Counted from the stretch's first letter, positions 20,115 through 29,994 are shown. The stretch is DNA of 64,000 bases from Rhodospirillaceae bacterium (GCA_008012315.1 SSEL01000022.1:38095-102094); one strand, 5' to 3'. A program made the numbers and translations. Notes: generated from the sequence alone by a model not told the origin.

Positions 20115-21065
20115 TCAACCACTTACGCCTTTTTTCGATCTTGAGCTTTTATTCTTATCCACTTGGCTTCGCTCAGCCGAAATAAGGGTCTGTTTTCGCT
20201 CAATTCCCCAGGCATACCCGCCAATATTTCCGTCATTACGCAAAGCGCGGTGACACGGAATTGCCAGTGCGACGGGATTGGCGCCGCAAGCCTGGCCGAC
20301 CGCGCGGGCGGCGCCGGGCTGGCCGATCGCGGCGGCGATTTCGCCATAAGAGCGAGTTTCTCCACGGGGGATGCGATTCAGCTCCTCCCAGACCCGCCGC
20401 TGGAAAGCGGTCGCCTGGATATCCAGGGACAGATCGGCATGCGGCAGATCGCCGCGCATCCGGCCCATCAATTCCGCCATGTAGATTGCCACGGTCCGGT
20501 CGTTGCGCTTGATCTCCATGGCGGCGGGAAATTCACCTTTCAGGCCGAGGATCAGATCCTCTTCCGCATCGCCCAGTTCGACGCGGCACAAGCCCCGCTC
20601 GGTCGCCGCGACCAGGATCAGGCCAAGCGCACAAGACGCGATGCCGTAAGTGATGCGCGCCCCGCGGCCCCCTTTCGCATAGCTGGCCGGCGTCATGCCG
20701 AGCGCCGCATCGGCCCGTTCATAGACCCGGCTGGACGAGCCATAGCCCGCGTCGAAGGTGGCGCCGGCAACACCGCCATGGCCCGCCTTGAGCCCGCTCT
20801 GCAGGCGCTTCAGCCGCAAGGCATCGTCGTATTGCCGGGGAGTGACGCCCGTCAGGCGTTTGAACTGGCGCTGCAAATGCCAGGGACTGAGGCCGCAATG
20901 GGCGGCCAGTTCGTCCAAGGTCACCGGACCTTCGGGATAGGTGGCAACGCGTTGTTCGATATACGCGACCGCGCGGCGCGCCATGGCCAGACCGCCGGTC
21001 TCGCCGGTTTCCTGTAGCTGAGACAACATATCGGTATCCTGTGGCTTCGGTTTCACTTTGCTCAT
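20115..21065 (-). CDS. Ada-like AraC regulator / O6-methylguanine-DNA methyltransferase
   Basis: This is a 316-residue two-domain protein. The N-terminal AraC helix-turn-helix region (about 30-120; [21 protein letters not shown]) is followed by a methyltransferase domain with the suicide cysteine in [14 protein letters not shown] (Cys near 271) and the GRSYGEIA-like helix [13 protein letters not shown]. It lacks the N-terminal zinc-binding Ada domain that senses methyl phosphotriesters, so it is the shorter Ada form that repairs O6-alkylguanine and may regulate by another cue. A GTG lies two codons before the chosen ATG. It is divergent from the VOC-protein gene. Confidence 0.9.
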   Translation of the reverse strand: MSKVKPKPQDTDMLSQLQETGETGGLAMARRAVAYIEQRVATYPEGPVTLDELAAHCGLSPWHLQRQFKRLTGVTPRQYDDALRLKRLQSGLKAGHGGVAGATFDAGYGSSSRVYERADAALGMTPASYAKGGRGARITYGIASCALGLILVAATERGLCRVELGDAEEDLILGLKGEFPAAMEIKRNDRTVAIYMAELMGRMRGDLPHADLSLDIQATAFQRRVWEELNRIPRGETRSYGEIAAAIGQPGAARAVGQACGANPVALAIPCHRALRNDGNIGGYAWGIERKQTLISAERSQVDKNKSSRSKKGVSG

Positions 21066-21183
21066 GACCACCGATTTAAGCTGCTCCAGGCGATTTCTCT
21101 ATCCGATGCTTGCGCCGGGCCGGGCCGATTGTATGCTGGGCGGCAAGCTGTCGCCATCGCGTTGCGATCGCAGCGAGCCTTTG

Positions 21184-21630
21184 ATGAGCCATGTCATGCC
21201 GCCAGCATCGAATACCATGCCGCCATTCCACCTCGCCTTCCCGGTTGCCGATCTCACCGCGACGGAGCATTTCTATGTCGGTCTGCTGGGCTGCCGGATC
21301 GGCCGCCGGGCCGAGAAGTGGATCGATTTCGATTTCTTCGGGCACCAGATCTCGGCCCATTTGCGGCCGGAAGAAACCGGCCTTGCCAAGCGCAACGAGG
21401 TCGACGGCGATCAAGTGCCGGTCCGGCATTTCGGCGCCATCCTCGACTGGGACAACTGGCAGGATCTGGCCGACCGGCTGCAAAAGGCCGAGACCCATTT
21501 CATCATCGAGCCGCATATCCGCTTCCAGGGACAGGTTGGCGAACAGGCGACGATGTTTCTGCTGGATCCCAGCGGCAATGCCCTGGAGTTCAAATCCTTC
21601 AAGGATATGAGCCAGGTCTTCGCAACCTGA
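21184..21630 (+). CDS. VOC-superfamily (glyoxalase/dioxygenase fold) protein
   Basis: This small metalloprotein of about 148 residues has vicinal-oxygen-chelate fold signatures: [21 protein letters not shown] at the start, an internal HFGAILDW strand with His, and [15 protein letters not shown] carrying the terminal Glu ligand. The substrate is not predictable. The ATG at 21184 was chosen; the family core starts at the internal MPPFH, and a longer frame from 21058 overlaps the divergent Ada gene and is unlikely. Confidence 0.82.
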   Translation: MSHVMPPASNTMPPFHLAFPVADLTATEHFYVGLLGCRIGRRAEKWIDFDFFGHQISAHLRPEETGLAKRNEVDGDQVPVRHFGAILDWDNWQDLADRLQKAETHFIIEPHIRFQGQVGEQATMFLLDPSGNALEFKSFKDMSQVFAT

Positions 21631-21648
21631 ACCGGCGTCTCTTACGAC

Positions 21649-22086
21649 CTACGACCAGTCGACGATGTGATCTTCCAGCGGACCGGCCTTGGTTTCGGTC
21701 ACGGCACGACCGCGCACGGAAATGCCGGCCCGGTGCACGGTCGTCGGATCGCCGGAAACCAAAGGATGCCACCAGGGCAGGTCCTTGCCGTCGCGGATCA
21801 GGCGATAGGCGCAGGTTTCTGGTAGCCAATTGATCTTCGCCAGGTTGCGCGGCGTCAGCTTGATACAGTCGGGCACCACGTCATGCCGATGGGCGTAATC
21901 CTTGCAGCGGCAGTTTCGCAAATCGAGCTGACGGCAGGCGACATTCGTGAAGAAGAGTTCTTCGGTGTCGTCATCGATCAGCTTGTTGAGGCAGCATTTC
22001 CCGCAGCCGTCACAGAGGCTTTCCCATTGCGCGCGCGACATTTGCCCGAGCTTGGTGGTTTTCCAGAAGGGAAGATCGTCAGCCAT
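21649..22086 (-). CDS. YcgN/YcgL-type cysteine-cluster protein (UPF0260)
   Basis: This 145-residue cytoplasmic protein has a metal-binding pattern of conserved Cys: [12 protein letters not shown] near residue 28, then [14 protein letters not shown] and PDCIKL, and ETCAYRL. These probably hold zinc or an iron-sulfur cluster. The family (UPF0260) is widespread in proteobacteria and its role is unknown. GAGG lies eight bases before the ATG. It converges on the VOC gene with an 18-base gap. Confidence 0.9.
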   Translation of the reverse strand: MADDLPFWKTTKLGQMSRAQWESLCDGCGKCCLNKLIDDDTEELFFTNVACRQLDLRNCRCKDYAHRHDVVPDCIKLTPRNLAKINWLPETCAYRLIRDGKDLPWWHPLVSGDPTTVHRAGISVRGRAVTETKAGPLEDHIVDWS

Positions 22087-22169
22087 GATGTCATCCTCGG
22101 CATGGCGGCCCGCTGCCGCTGTGAGCGGCTTCGGCCGGCAGTCTGCTGCTCGACCCGATCGCCTCGCGA

Positions 22170-23408
22170 TCAGCCGCCTTGCGCCAACACGAATTCCCGC
22201 CAGCGCGGATAGATCTCCTGACGCCAGCGACGGCCATTGAAGATACCGTAATGGCCGACATTTTTCTGCAGGTGATGCACTTTTTTATCGGCCGCCAGAT
22301 TGCGGCAAAGATCATGCGCCACCCGGGTCTGGCCGGCGCCGGAAATATCGTCCAGCTCGCCCTCGATGGTCATGAGCCCGGTCCGTTGGATCGCCGCCGG
22401 CTCAACCAGCACGCCGCGATGTCGGAACTTGCCTTCGGCCAGGCTGTGTTCCTGGAACACGTGACGTACGGTGTCGAGGTAGAAATCCGCCGACAGGTCC
22501 ATCACCGACAGATACTCATCATAGAAACGGCGGTGCGTATCAGCACTTTCGCCATCGCCCTTCACCAGGTTCTGGAAAAACTCCAGATGCGATCCGACGT
22601 GACGGTCGGGATTCATCGAGACGAAGCTGCCGAGCTGCAGGAAGCCGGGATAGACCCGCCGCAGCGCGCCCGGATGCCAGAGCGGCACCGTATGCACCAT
22701 GGTGCGCTCGAACCAGTCCAGCGGGTAATTCGCCGACAGCTCATTGACTTCGGTCGGATTGACGCGGGTATCGATCGGCCCGCCCATCAAGGTCACCGAA
22801 CGCGGCTGCATCGGATCGTTGAACGAGGCCATCAAGGCAACCGCCGAGAGAACCGGCGGCGATGGCTGGCAAACCGCGATGACATGGGTTTCGGCGCCGA
22901 GATGGCGGATGAAGTCGAGGACGTAATCGATGTAATCGGCGAGATCGAAGCCACCCTGGGACAGGGGCACCAGCCGGGCATCGGCCCAATCGGTGACATA
23001 GACGTCGTTGTCGGGCAGCAGGGTTTCGACCGTGCCCCGCAGCAAGGTCGCGTAGTGGCCGGACATCGGCGCTACCACCAGAACCTTCGGCTGCAGCTGC
23101 GGCTGCGCAGCTTTGGCCGGCAGATCGCGATGAAAATTCAGGAGATTGCAGAAGGGTTTATGGAGGACCACCGTCTCCTTGACCGCAACCTCCTCACCGC
23201 CGATGACGGTATGGTGCAGTCCGAAGCTCGGTTTCCGGTGACGCTTCGTCGTGCGGTCGAAGATTTCACACATCGCCGCCGTCGCCCGCCCCGCCGTCGT
23301 ATAGGAGGCTGGCATCATGGGGTTGGTCAGCATGTGCTGCCAATATCGCGCGACCATGCGGGCCGGCGCCAGACTGAGCAATTGGGCATCGACTGCCTGA
23401 TAAAGCAT
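22170..23408 (-). CDS. phaZ: Intracellular polyhydroxyalkanoate depolymerase
   Basis: This is an alpha/beta hydrolase of about 412 residues. The start [20 protein letters not shown] is typical of intracellular PhaZ, and the nucleophile region [15 protein letters not shown] carries the characteristic Cys instead of Ser. A C-terminal His is in [18 protein letters not shown]. It degrades native PHB granules to 3-hydroxybutyrate oligomers. A longer reading frame starts at 23456; the internal ATG at 23408 matches the family start, though neither has a strong ribosome site. Together with PhaB and AacS it shows a full PHB cycle in this organism; no synthase is in the window. Confidence 0.92.
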   Translation of the reverse strand: MLYQAVDAQLLSLAPARMVARYWQHMLTNPMMPASYTTAGRATAAMCEIFDRTTKRHRKPSFGLHHTVIGGEEVAVKETVVLHKPFCNLLNFHRDLPAKAAQPQLQPKVLVVAPMSGHYATLLRGTVETLLPDNDVYVTDWADARLVPLSQGGFDLADYIDYVLDFIRHLGAETHVIAVCQPSPPVLSAVALMASFNDPMQPRSVTLMGGPIDTRVNPTEVNELSANYPLDWFERTMVHTVPLWHPGALRRVYPGFLQLGSFVSMNPDRHVGSHLEFFQNLVKGDGESADTHRRFYDEYLSVMDLSADFYLDTVRHVFQEHSLAEGKFRHRGVLVEPAAIQRTGLMTIEGELDDISGAGQTRVAHDLCRNLAADKKVHHLQKNVGHYGIFNGRRWRQEIYPRWREFVLAQGG

Positions 23409-23667
23409 TTGCAAATCCCGATCCGTCCTAGGCTTGCCGGCCAGCGGCACCGTCATTTCGGCTCGAAGGCCGCCCTGACGCTGAATCGAGTCCCCTGGCC
23501 GCTACCCGGACGATCAGTATCGGCCCCCGATCTTTAGAAACGGTAAGTGCCGATTCCGCAGCGCGCAAGAATATTTTGCTGCAGCGCAGAATTGTGTTTT
23601 TTGATTACCGGGCGATGACGCAGTGGGAAGATTTACTAAGCAATTGTTTTAATGGTAATTTTTCAAA

Positions 23668-24066
23668 TTAGCCGAACAATGCAATGGCCAGGAGGGCAAT
23701 GATCGCCAAGACGATCGCTAGGACCGTCAAGCCCATGCCGATGCTCCGCAGCCGCCGGTCTTCCGGCATCTGGCCGATTCCCAAAGCATGGGCCAGACGC
23801 CCAACCAGGAGCGGCAACCCCACGGCATTGAGCATGAAACTGCCGGCGCCTTGCAATTCGAGCAGGGCCATGAGAACCAGGGCGATCGGTGCATATTCGG
23901 CGAAATTCGCCTGCGCCCGGATGCGGCGCTTCAGCGTCTCGCTCGTCCCCTCGCCCAACGGCACATAGGCGCGCCGCCGTTCCAGCATGACGCGGATGCA
24001 AAGCGCCAGGAACAATATGGCGAGCAGCGCCGCATAGACCGCGGTCGTGGTCACGGGAAGAGCCAT
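23668..24066 (-). CDS. MAPEG-family membrane protein
   Basis: This 132-residue protein has four hydrophobic segments and the MAPEG signature: ALCIRVMLERRRAYV after TM1, FAEYAPIALVLMALLELQGA for TM2, and VGRLAHALGI. Eukaryotic relatives are membrane glutathione transferases and peroxidases; the bacterial activity is usually untested. Its ATG overlaps the stop of the SCO gene by one base (TAATG), so the two are co-translated. Confidence 0.88.
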   Translation of the reverse strand: MALPVTTTAVYAALLAILFLALCIRVMLERRRAYVPLGEGTSETLKRRIRAQANFAEYAPIALVLMALLELQGAGSFMLNAVGLPLLVGRLAHALGIGQMPEDRRLRSIGMGLTVLAIVLAIIALLAIALFG

Positions 24067-24665
24067 TAAAGATATTTCCGCACTTCCGCGGCGATATCAT
24101 CCGGCGTTGCCTGTGGGCCGAAATGCGCAAGGTAGTTGCCATCCCGATCCATCAAATAGATCAGGGTGCTGTGATTCATCAGATAGTTGTCGGGATCACT
24201 TCCGTTTTCTTTCGTGAAGTAGATCTTATAGGCATGGGCCGCCGCCGTGACCTCCTGGACACTGCCGGTCAGGGCCCGGAGGCGCGGATGAAAATTGCTG
24301 GCATAGTCCTTCATCACCTGCTGGGTGTCGCGCTCCGGATCGATGGTGATGAAAAACGGCGTCACTTGGTCGGCATCGGCGCCCAACTTGTTCAGCGCGG
24401 CGGTGATGGTCCCCAAAGCCGTGGGGCAGGCATCGGGACAGAAGGTGTAGCCGAAATAGATCAGCGACAATTTGCCTTTCAAATCGGCCTCGGTCACCCG
24501 CTTGCCGTCCTGATCGGTCAGCGAGAACGGCCCGCCGATGGCCACGCTCCCGGTTTCGGCGCCGACGCTGCGCTGATACAGTTTCCAAGAAACAAGGCCG
24601 CAGAGCCCCAAAATTGCCACGAGACAGGCAATCACCAGACCGCGCGCCACTCCTGATTTCGGCAT
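24066..24665 (-). CDS. SCO/SenC-family copper chaperone
   Basis: This 199-residue protein is anchored by an N-terminal transmembrane helix (about 9-28) with a periplasmic thioredoxin-like domain. The copper site is complete: Cys76 and Cys80 in FGYTFCPDACPTAL and His165 in YLMNHSTLIY. SCO proteins deliver copper to CuA of cytochrome c oxidase and can act as redox sensors. In Rhodobacter the homologue senC lies between regB and regA; here regBA is about 8.4 kb away. It forms an overlapping pair with the MAPEG gene. Confidence 0.92.
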   Translation of the reverse strand: MPKSGVARGLVIACLVAILGLCGLVSWKLYQRSVGAETGSVAIGGPFSLTDQDGKRVTEADLKGKLSLIYFGYTFCPDACPTALGTITAALNKLGADADQVTPFFITIDPERDTQQVMKDYASNFHPRLRALTGSVQEVTAAAHAYKIYFTKENGSDPDNYLMNHSTLIYLMDRDGNYLAHFGPQATPDDIAAEVRKYL

Positions 24666-24816
24666 CTAAGCTCTTCCCGCTCTCTGAACCCGGCCACGCT
24701 CTCAACCCGGGCTGTCCTGCCGGGCCGCATGCGGGGCTACCATACTGCCGGCCTTACGTCGACCGCCAGTACCCCGCAAGCGACGTGGGATTATGTCGCA
24801 GGTGACGGCTTCCGGA

Positions 24817-25497
24817 TCAGTATGGTGCGAGGGCGCTGACCAATGCCTGGGTATTGGGATTCTGGAACTTCCGCTGGATAACGATCGCATAGGGGGTGGC
24901 GCCCTGGCCGTAATAGGCCTTGTTCCAATCGTCCTTCTTCATGATACCGGATCCGTCGAAGGAAATGCCGCCGTAAAGCCCCGCGGTCTTGGCGAAGCTA
25001 TAAACGTCGGATCCGAAATTCGTCGTTGTATCCGCGCCCATACCCTGGCCGACCGGACCGGCGGCGGCCGAGACATTGCCGCCCAGCTTCATCTGGTTGT
25101 CCAGCACGGCATTGAGCGCTTTGTCGCTCATGATCGTGAAGACGGCCTCGCTGGTCTGGCCGCCGAGCTGCAGGCCGATGCTGCCGGAAGCGAGGGTATA
25201 AAAGGCCGGCTGGCTCCAACCGCGCTGCGCATCGCGCACCATCAGCAGACCCGATCCGCCTTCGCCGCCGATAATCACACCGGCACGGAACAGGCTGGGG
25301 AAGATCATCACCGCCTTGGCTCGCTTCACATAGCTTGCCAGTTGGGAGAAATCAGGCGAGGTGATCAGCTTCTCGAAACTGATCCGCGACTTTTCGACCA
25401 TTTCCTGCTGATCACTAAGCGCCAAAGCTGGCGGTACGAAACTGCAGGTTCCAGCTGCAGCGGCAGCAATCAGGAACGTGCGTCGATCAAGGCTCAT
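24817..25497 (-). CDS. SYLF-domain lipid-binding protein (YSC84-like)
   Basis: This 226-residue protein has a twin-arginine-like signal (MSLDRRTFLIAAAAAG, cleavage near ALA). The SYLF domain follows, with VKRAKAVMIFPSLFRAGVIIG and the GGSGLLMVRD and SIGLQLGGQTSE segments, ending in the YYGQGATPYAIV region. SYLF proteins bind phosphoinositides in eukaryotes; in bacteria they are exported and of unknown role. The ATG at 25497 has GGAGGAG directly upstream; a longer frame to 25545 is not needed. Confidence 0.88.
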   Translation of the reverse strand: MSLDRRTFLIAAAAAGTCSFVPPALALSDQQEMVEKSRISFEKLITSPDFSQLASYVKRAKAVMIFPSLFRAGVIIGGEGGSGLLMVRDAQRGWSQPAFYTLASGSIGLQLGGQTSEAVFTIMSDKALNAVLDNQMKLGGNVSAAAGPVGQGMGADTTTNFGSDVYSFAKTAGLYGGISFDGSGIMKKDDWNKAYYGQGATPYAIVIQRKFQNPNTQALVSALAPY

Positions 25498-25681
25498 ATC
25501 ACTCCTCCGGCGACTCGGTTGCATTGCTTCGGATGATACGCGCAACAGATACCGTCCGATTCGGTGTCATGCAATGGTGCACGAATCTGGCTATGGGGAA
25601 ATTATGGCGAGGCTATGGCAAAGCTTTTTATCGCGCCGATAGGAGACTGAAAGCCCAATCGGCTAAACTGAACAAGAAGCA

Positions 25682-26320
25682 TCAGCGCGACAGGTTTTGC
25701 GGATGCCGATTGACGGCGACAATGCGCCAGGCAGCCCCCTCGCCGGTGCCGTCGATACGGTCGATCCGGGTGATGGAGCAGGTATCGATGGAAAAGCCCA
25801 GGGCCCGTTCCGGGTCAAGCTCAAGCGCGACGGCCAGGGCCGCGCGGATGGCGCCGCCATGGGTGACGGCGACGATATCACGACCGGGATGCTGCAGCGT
25901 GTGACGGTCGATTGCCTTGCCGACACGGGCAATGACATCCCTGAAGCTTTCGCCGTTCGGCGGTGCATGATCTGCCGGTGCGTGCCAGAAGCGATGATAG
26001 GCGCCGTCCCGGCGGGCCTCCAATTCGGCATAGGTCAAGCCCTGCCAATCGCCGAAATGCTGCTCCGCCAAACCGGGTTCGATTTCGATTTCCGGCCTTG
26101 TCCCGCCCGAAGCCAGGTGAATGGCGGCGGCGGTGGCATGGGTGCGGCGCAGCGGCGTCACCAGCCAGACGGGTTCGGTCGGCAGCAAGGTCGCAAGCTC
26201 GCTGAACAGCGCCACATCGGAACAATCGCAATCGAGATCATCCTGGCCGTAGATACGGCCTTGTGCCCCGACCACCGGTGCATGCCGCACCAACCACCAA
26301 CGGGTAACTGTCTGTGTCAT
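25682..26320 (-). CDS. cobC: Histidine phosphatase, probable alpha-ribazole phosphatase
   Basis: This is a 212-residue histidine-phosphatase-superfamily protein. The phospho-acceptor His is in WWLVRHAPVVGAQGRIYGQD, with AEQHFGDWQGLTY and the second His in VAVTHGGAIRAALA. In cobalamin synthesis this family removes the phosphate of alpha-ribazole-5'-phosphate or adenosylcobalamin-5'-phosphate. The assignment rests on its position 24 bases downstream of cobS on the same strand and beside cobT; sequence alone would allow a general phosphoglycerate-mutase-like phosphatase. Confidence 0.78.
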   Translation of the reverse strand: MTQTVTRWWLVRHAPVVGAQGRIYGQDDLDCDCSDVALFSELATLLPTEPVWLVTPLRRTHATAAAIHLASGGTRPEIEIEPGLAEQHFGDWQGLTYAELEARRDGAYHRFWHAPADHAPPNGESFRDVIARVGKAIDRHTLQHPGRDIVAVTHGGAIRAALAVALELDPERALGFSIDTCSITRIDRIDGTGEGAAWRIVAVNRHPQNLSR

Positions 26321-26344
26321 TCCAACCGCATCACCGAAAGCCCA

Positions 26345-27415
26345 TCAACTGAAGGTCACGAAATTGATCAGGACGGCCACCTCGACCACCTGCTCGATCG
26401 CCCCCAGGACATCGCCGGTATAACCGCCGATATGGCGTTGGGCCAGCTTGGCGACCAGGAAAGCGGTGACCAGCGCCGATACCGTGGCGACGATCGCCGC
26501 ACCGGGCCCGCCGACCAGGAGCACGATGACGATCCCCAGGCCCAAGGCCCAATACATGCCATCGGCCGGCGGCTTTCCGGCATGCACCGCCAGGCCGTTG
26601 GGCCGCGCCAGTGGCAGTGACCGCATGACCACCGGCAGGACGGCACGACTCAGGACATGTGCAGAGATCATCGCACTGGCGACCTGCGGCAGTACCGCGA
26701 GATCGGCAATCGCCCCTATTTTGAACAGGGTGGCAATCACCAAAGTGAGCACGCCATAGCTGCCGATCGTGCTGTCGCGCATGACGGCGAGCTTGCGCTC
26801 CCGCCCGCCGCGCACACCTAGCATATCGGCGAGATCGGCCAGACCGTCTTCGTGCAGGGCGCCGGTCACCGCTGCGGTCGCGGCAATGGCGAGCACAGCC
26901 GCCAGCAAGACCGAAAGACCAAGGCGCAGCGCCAAAGCATAGGCCAGCAGCCCGATCAGGCCGACGATCGCCCCGACCAGCGGAAAGGTCCTCGTCGCCT
27001 CGGATAGCGGCATGGCCGGCGCCCGCACCGGCAGCCGGGTGAAAAAGCCGAGTGCGGCCAGCAGACCCCGCCACCAGAACTTGGCGAAACGGTCGTAAGC
27101 CGAAGCGGTTGGAGTTGCCGGGGATGACTCACCGGCCGCCCCCTTTGCGCCGGCCGCGACGCCGTCATCAGCCACACCTGCATCGCCAGCCGCCGGATCT
27201 GTCGCCGATGCCGTTCCGCCGGACCCGGTCGCGGTATCCATCTGGCCGGAATCGCCGGCAGCGGCTGCCGGGGTCCCGGCGGAATCCCGGCCAGATTCCT
27301 GACCGCCTGTCTCCGGGCCGCCCGCCGCGCGCTCCCCGGTCGGGTCGCGGCTGTCCTGATCACCTTCCTGCGGTTTGTCCTGGGTCATCGGCTCGGATCC
27401 ATTGGTCGCAGTCAT
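26345..27415 (-). CDS. cobS: Adenosylcobinamide-GDP ribazoletransferase
   Basis: This integral membrane enzyme joins adenosylcobinamide-GDP to alpha-ribazole in the last step of cobalamin assembly. The core of about 250 residues has the CobS/CobV signature GALHEDGLADLADMLG, then RDSTIGSYGVL and several transmembrane helices, and ends with GGYTGDVLGAIEQ. Unusually, about 105 residues precede the core, rich in Gly, Ala, Asp, Glu and Pro and surely disordered. The start is uncertain: ATG 27415, ATG 27388 or GTG 27478 are all possible and none has a strong ribosome site. It is divergent from cobT and probably co-transcribed with cobC. Confidence 0.9.
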   Translation of the reverse strand: MTATNGSEPMTQDKPQEGDQDSRDPTGERAAGGPETGGQESGRDSAGTPAAAAGDSGQMDTATGSGGTASATDPAAGDAGVADDGVAAGAKGAAGESSPATPTASAYDRFAKFWWRGLLAALGFFTRLPVRAPAMPLSEATRTFPLVGAIVGLIGLLAYALALRLGLSVLLAAVLAIAATAAVTGALHEDGLADLADMLGVRGGRERKLAVMRDSTIGSYGVLTLVIATLFKIGAIADLAVLPQVASAMISAHVLSRAVLPVVMRSLPLARPNGLAVHAGKPPADGMYWALGLGIVIVLLVGGPGAAIVATVSALVTAFLVAKLAQRHIGGYTGDVLGAIEQVVEVAVLINFVTFS

Positions 27416-27545
27416 GTCGCGCTTGGGCAAGTGCAAGCTTGGCCGGAGAGCGCAATCTAGCGCCGGCTCGCACGGCACCGTCGTTATTGCCTGACGCTGC
27501 GACCGGGTCTATCACAGCCCCGGATTAAAAACACCACTCACTCAT

Positions 27546-28580
27546 ATGGAGCTCATGTTGGATCGCCAGCCTGTCGCCAGTTTCGCCGAAATCCGCCAGA
27601 TTCTGCGTGAGCTTCCCGGACCGGATCTCGAAGCCGCCACCCGGACGGCCGCCCGGGAAGCGGTCCTGACCAAGCCGACCGGCGCGCTGGCCCGGCTGGA
27701 AGAGATCACCCAGTGGCTCGCCACCTGGCAAGGCAAGCACCCACCGGCGGTCAATCATCCGCGCGTCGCCGTCTTCGCCGGCAATCACGGCGTGGCGGAT
27801 CTCGGCGTTTCCGCCTATCCCAAGGACGTCACCGCCCAGATGGTGCTGAACTTCCAGTCCGGCGGCGCCGCGGTGAACCAGCTTTGCAAGAACGCCGATG
27901 CCGATCTGCGGGTCTATGAAATGTGCCTGGACCAGCCGACAGCCGATTTCACCCAGGGCCCGGCCTTGACCGAGGAAGAGACGGCCCGGGCCATGGCCTA
28001 TGGGATGATGGCGGTCGAACCGGGCATCGATCTGCTCTGTGTCGGCGAGATGGGCATTGCCAACACCACCAGCGCCGCCGCCATGGCCGCGGCGCTGTTC
28101 GGCGGCTCGGGCCAGGATTGGGCCGGTCCGGGAACCGGTGTTCATGGCTCCGCATTGAGCCGCAAGGCCGAAGTGATCGATCTTGGCCTCGCGCATCACC
28201 GCGACCGCTTCGAGGACGGCCTGGCGATCATGCAATGCCTGGGCGGCCATGAACTGGCGGCCATTGCCGGGGCGGTGATTGCCGCGCGCATCGCCCGCGT
28301 GCCGGTGCTGCTGGACGGTTTTGCCAGCACGGTTGCCGCCGCCACCCTGCTGAAAGTTGACAGGCATGCCCTGGATCACTGCCTGGTGGCGCATTGCTCG
28401 GCCGAGCCTGGGCATCGCAAGCTGCTGGCAAAAATGAACCGGCAGCCCCTGCTTGATCTTGGCATGCGTCTCGGCGAAGGTTCCGGCGCGGCTCTGGCGA
28501 TCCCGCTGATTCGCGCGGCCGCGATGTGCCACAGCGGCATGGCGAGCTTCGCGGAAGCCGGCGTCAGCAATAAAGACTAA
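27546..28580 (+). CDS. cobT: Nicotinate-nucleotide--dimethylbenzimidazole phosphoribosyltransferase
   Basis: This 344-residue cytoplasmic enzyme activates the lower ligand of cobalamin to alpha-ribazole-5'-phosphate. Conserved segments are KPTGALARLEEIT, VFAGNHGVADLGVSAYP, MVLNFQSGGAAVNQL, EMGIANTTSAAA, LGGHELAAIAGA and the catalytic Glu in RLGEGSGAALAI near residue 317. Length matches the family. With cobS and cobC it covers the nucleotide-loop assembly of B12; the corrin-ring genes are not in the window. The 130-base divergent intergenic region holds no cobalamin riboswitch that I can see. Confidence 0.95.
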   Translation: MELMLDRQPVASFAEIRQILRELPGPDLEAATRTAAREAVLTKPTGALARLEEITQWLATWQGKHPPAVNHPRVAVFAGNHGVADLGVSAYPKDVTAQMVLNFQSGGAAVNQLCKNADADLRVYEMCLDQPTADFTQGPALTEEETARAMAYGMMAVEPGIDLLCVGEMGIANTTSAAAMAAALFGGSGQDWAGPGTGVHGSALSRKAEVIDLGLAHHRDRFEDGLAIMQCLGGHELAAIAGAVIAARIARVPVLLDGFASTVAAATLLKVDRHALDHCLVAHCSAEPGHRKLLAKMNRQPLLDLGMRLGEGSGAALAIPLIRAAAMCHSGMASFAEAGVSNKD

Positions 28581-28630
28581 AATTAAGGCCCGACGCCGCC
28601 GCGCGGTCGCGCCGTGGCGGAGACCGATTG

Positions 28631-29821
28631 ATGAGCGACCCGATAACAGCCGATCCGATGCTGCGCAGTTTCCTATTGGATCGGCTGGGACTGCGCGGCC
28701 CTTTATGGACTGCCGACATGGCGTCGCGGGCCGCGCAGGATCTGGGCATGATCCAGATCGATTCCATCCGGGTCACCGGCCTGCGCAATCATGAAATCGC
28801 CTGGGCCGCGCGGACCGATGCGCCGGTGGCCGATTTCTACCAGCTGCTCTACGGTGCTCGCGGCATGCTGGAGACGCATTACCCGATCTTCGCCACCCGG
28901 CGCGATTGGCTGCCCTGGTTTCTCAAGGATTTCGGCAAGACCATCAAGGTCGATCGGCTGAGTGAGATGCGGCCGCTGATGCGGCGCATTGCCCGGCACA
29001 TCGCCGAGCACGGCCCCGTCTCGCCGGCCGATTTCCAGTCGGAGCGGGTGGTCGGCGGCTTCAACACCATCAAGGCCACGACCAAGGCGCTGGAATATCT
29101 GTTCTATCTCGGCAAGGTTCAGATCGCCGGCCGGACCACCCATTTCCATCGCCTGTTCGACCTGACCGCGCGCATCGCCCCCGACCTGCTGCAGCCGGTG
29201 CCGGACTGGCGCCGCGCCAACGGCCTCTTCTTCGTTCAGTCGGCGTTGTCGGTCCTCAAACTGGCGACCGCGCAGCAACTGGCGGAAAGGACGGCGCATC
29301 ATATCGGCTCCTGGCGCGGCGGCGGCCTGCCGATGGCGCGGCTGCTGGTCGCCAAGGCGCAGGAGCAAGGCCTGATCGCGCCGGTCCCTTTCGACGGCAA
29401 GGCAACGCATCTTGCCTTGCCGGGTGATATCGATGCCTTCGATGCGCGTGCCTCGATCCTCGATGAGGAAGCGCGTCTCATCCCGCCGCTCGACAACCTG
29501 TTGTTCAGCCGGCGGCGCCTGACGGAACTCTTCGGCTTCACCTATAAATTCGAAGCCTATACGCCGCAGCATCAACGCCGGTTTTACTTCGCCTTGCCGA
29601 TCCTGTATCGCGATGCGGTCGCCGGCCAGATCGACGCCAAGAAGGACGGCACGACCTGGCAGGTGCTGGATCTCGACATCATCGCCCCACTGCCGCCCGA
29701 GGTCCTGCGCCGGGCGGTTCACCGGCTGGCCGGGATCGCCGGCGCGGAACGTGTCGCCGTCAATACCGGCGTACCGGCCAAGTGGCGCCGCGGCCTGGCC
29801 GGACCCGTCACGAGAATGTGA
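28631..29821 (+). CDS. YcaQ/AlkX-like DNA glycosylase (HTH_42)
   Basis: This protein of about 396 residues belongs to the HTH_42 family of winged-helix DNA glycosylases. The catalytic Q-phi-D motif of the YcaQ-like subgroup is visible as IQIDSIRV near residue 40 (AlkZ relatives have QxQ), followed by NHEIAWAAR. Downstream are the characteristic THYPIFATRRDWLPWF, PLDNLLFSRRRLTELFGF and YKFEAYTP segments. E. coli YcaQ unhooks interstrand crosslinks caused by nitrogen mustards, so a role in alkylation or crosslink repair is likely. GGAG lies eight bases before ATG 28631. It follows cobT by 50 bases but is functionally unrelated. Confidence 0.85.
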   Translation: MSDPITADPMLRSFLLDRLGLRGPLWTADMASRAAQDLGMIQIDSIRVTGLRNHEIAWAARTDAPVADFYQLLYGARGMLETHYPIFATRRDWLPWFLKDFGKTIKVDRLSEMRPLMRRIARHIAEHGPVSPADFQSERVVGGFNTIKATTKALEYLFYLGKVQIAGRTTHFHRLFDLTARIAPDLLQPVPDWRRANGLFFVQSALSVLKLATAQQLAERTAHHIGSWRGGGLPMARLLVAKAQEQGLIAPVPFDGKATHLALPGDIDAFDARASILDEEARLIPPLDNLLFSRRRLTELFGFTYKFEAYTPQHQRRFYFALPILYRDAVAGQIDAKKDGTTWQVLDLDIIAPLPPEVLRRAVHRLAGIAGAERVAVNTGVPAKWRRGLAGPVTRM

Positions 29822-29897
29822 GGGCTGAGTGGGACTGTAAACCGTGCATCCCCGCCTTACATCCTCAACCTGAGATCGCCAGCGGAAGAGGTCAGGG

Positions 29898-29923
29898 GGA
29901 ACTTTGCGCCCCACATTTTCGTT
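29898..29923 (+). promoter_or_regulatory. EcfG-type general stress promoter
   Basis: GGAAC (29898-29902), 17 bases, CGTT (29920-29923): an exact match to the alphaproteobacterial general-stress sigma EcfG consensus (GGAAC-N16/17-CGTT). It lies 72 bases upstream of the first gene of the yqjD-E-K-like operon. The 173-base intergenic region otherwise holds nothing notable. Confidence 0.75.
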
Positions 29924-29994
29924 GTCTCTTCAAGGTTTGCCGTTTCGGCAGCCGACGCTGCGCCCCATTCACATCACGCATTGCAGGAGGTGTC

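Noticed and set aside
27416..27545. Cobalamin riboswitch between cobS and cobT
   Set aside because: The interval is too short and lacks the B12-box; no conserved riboswitch core could be seen.
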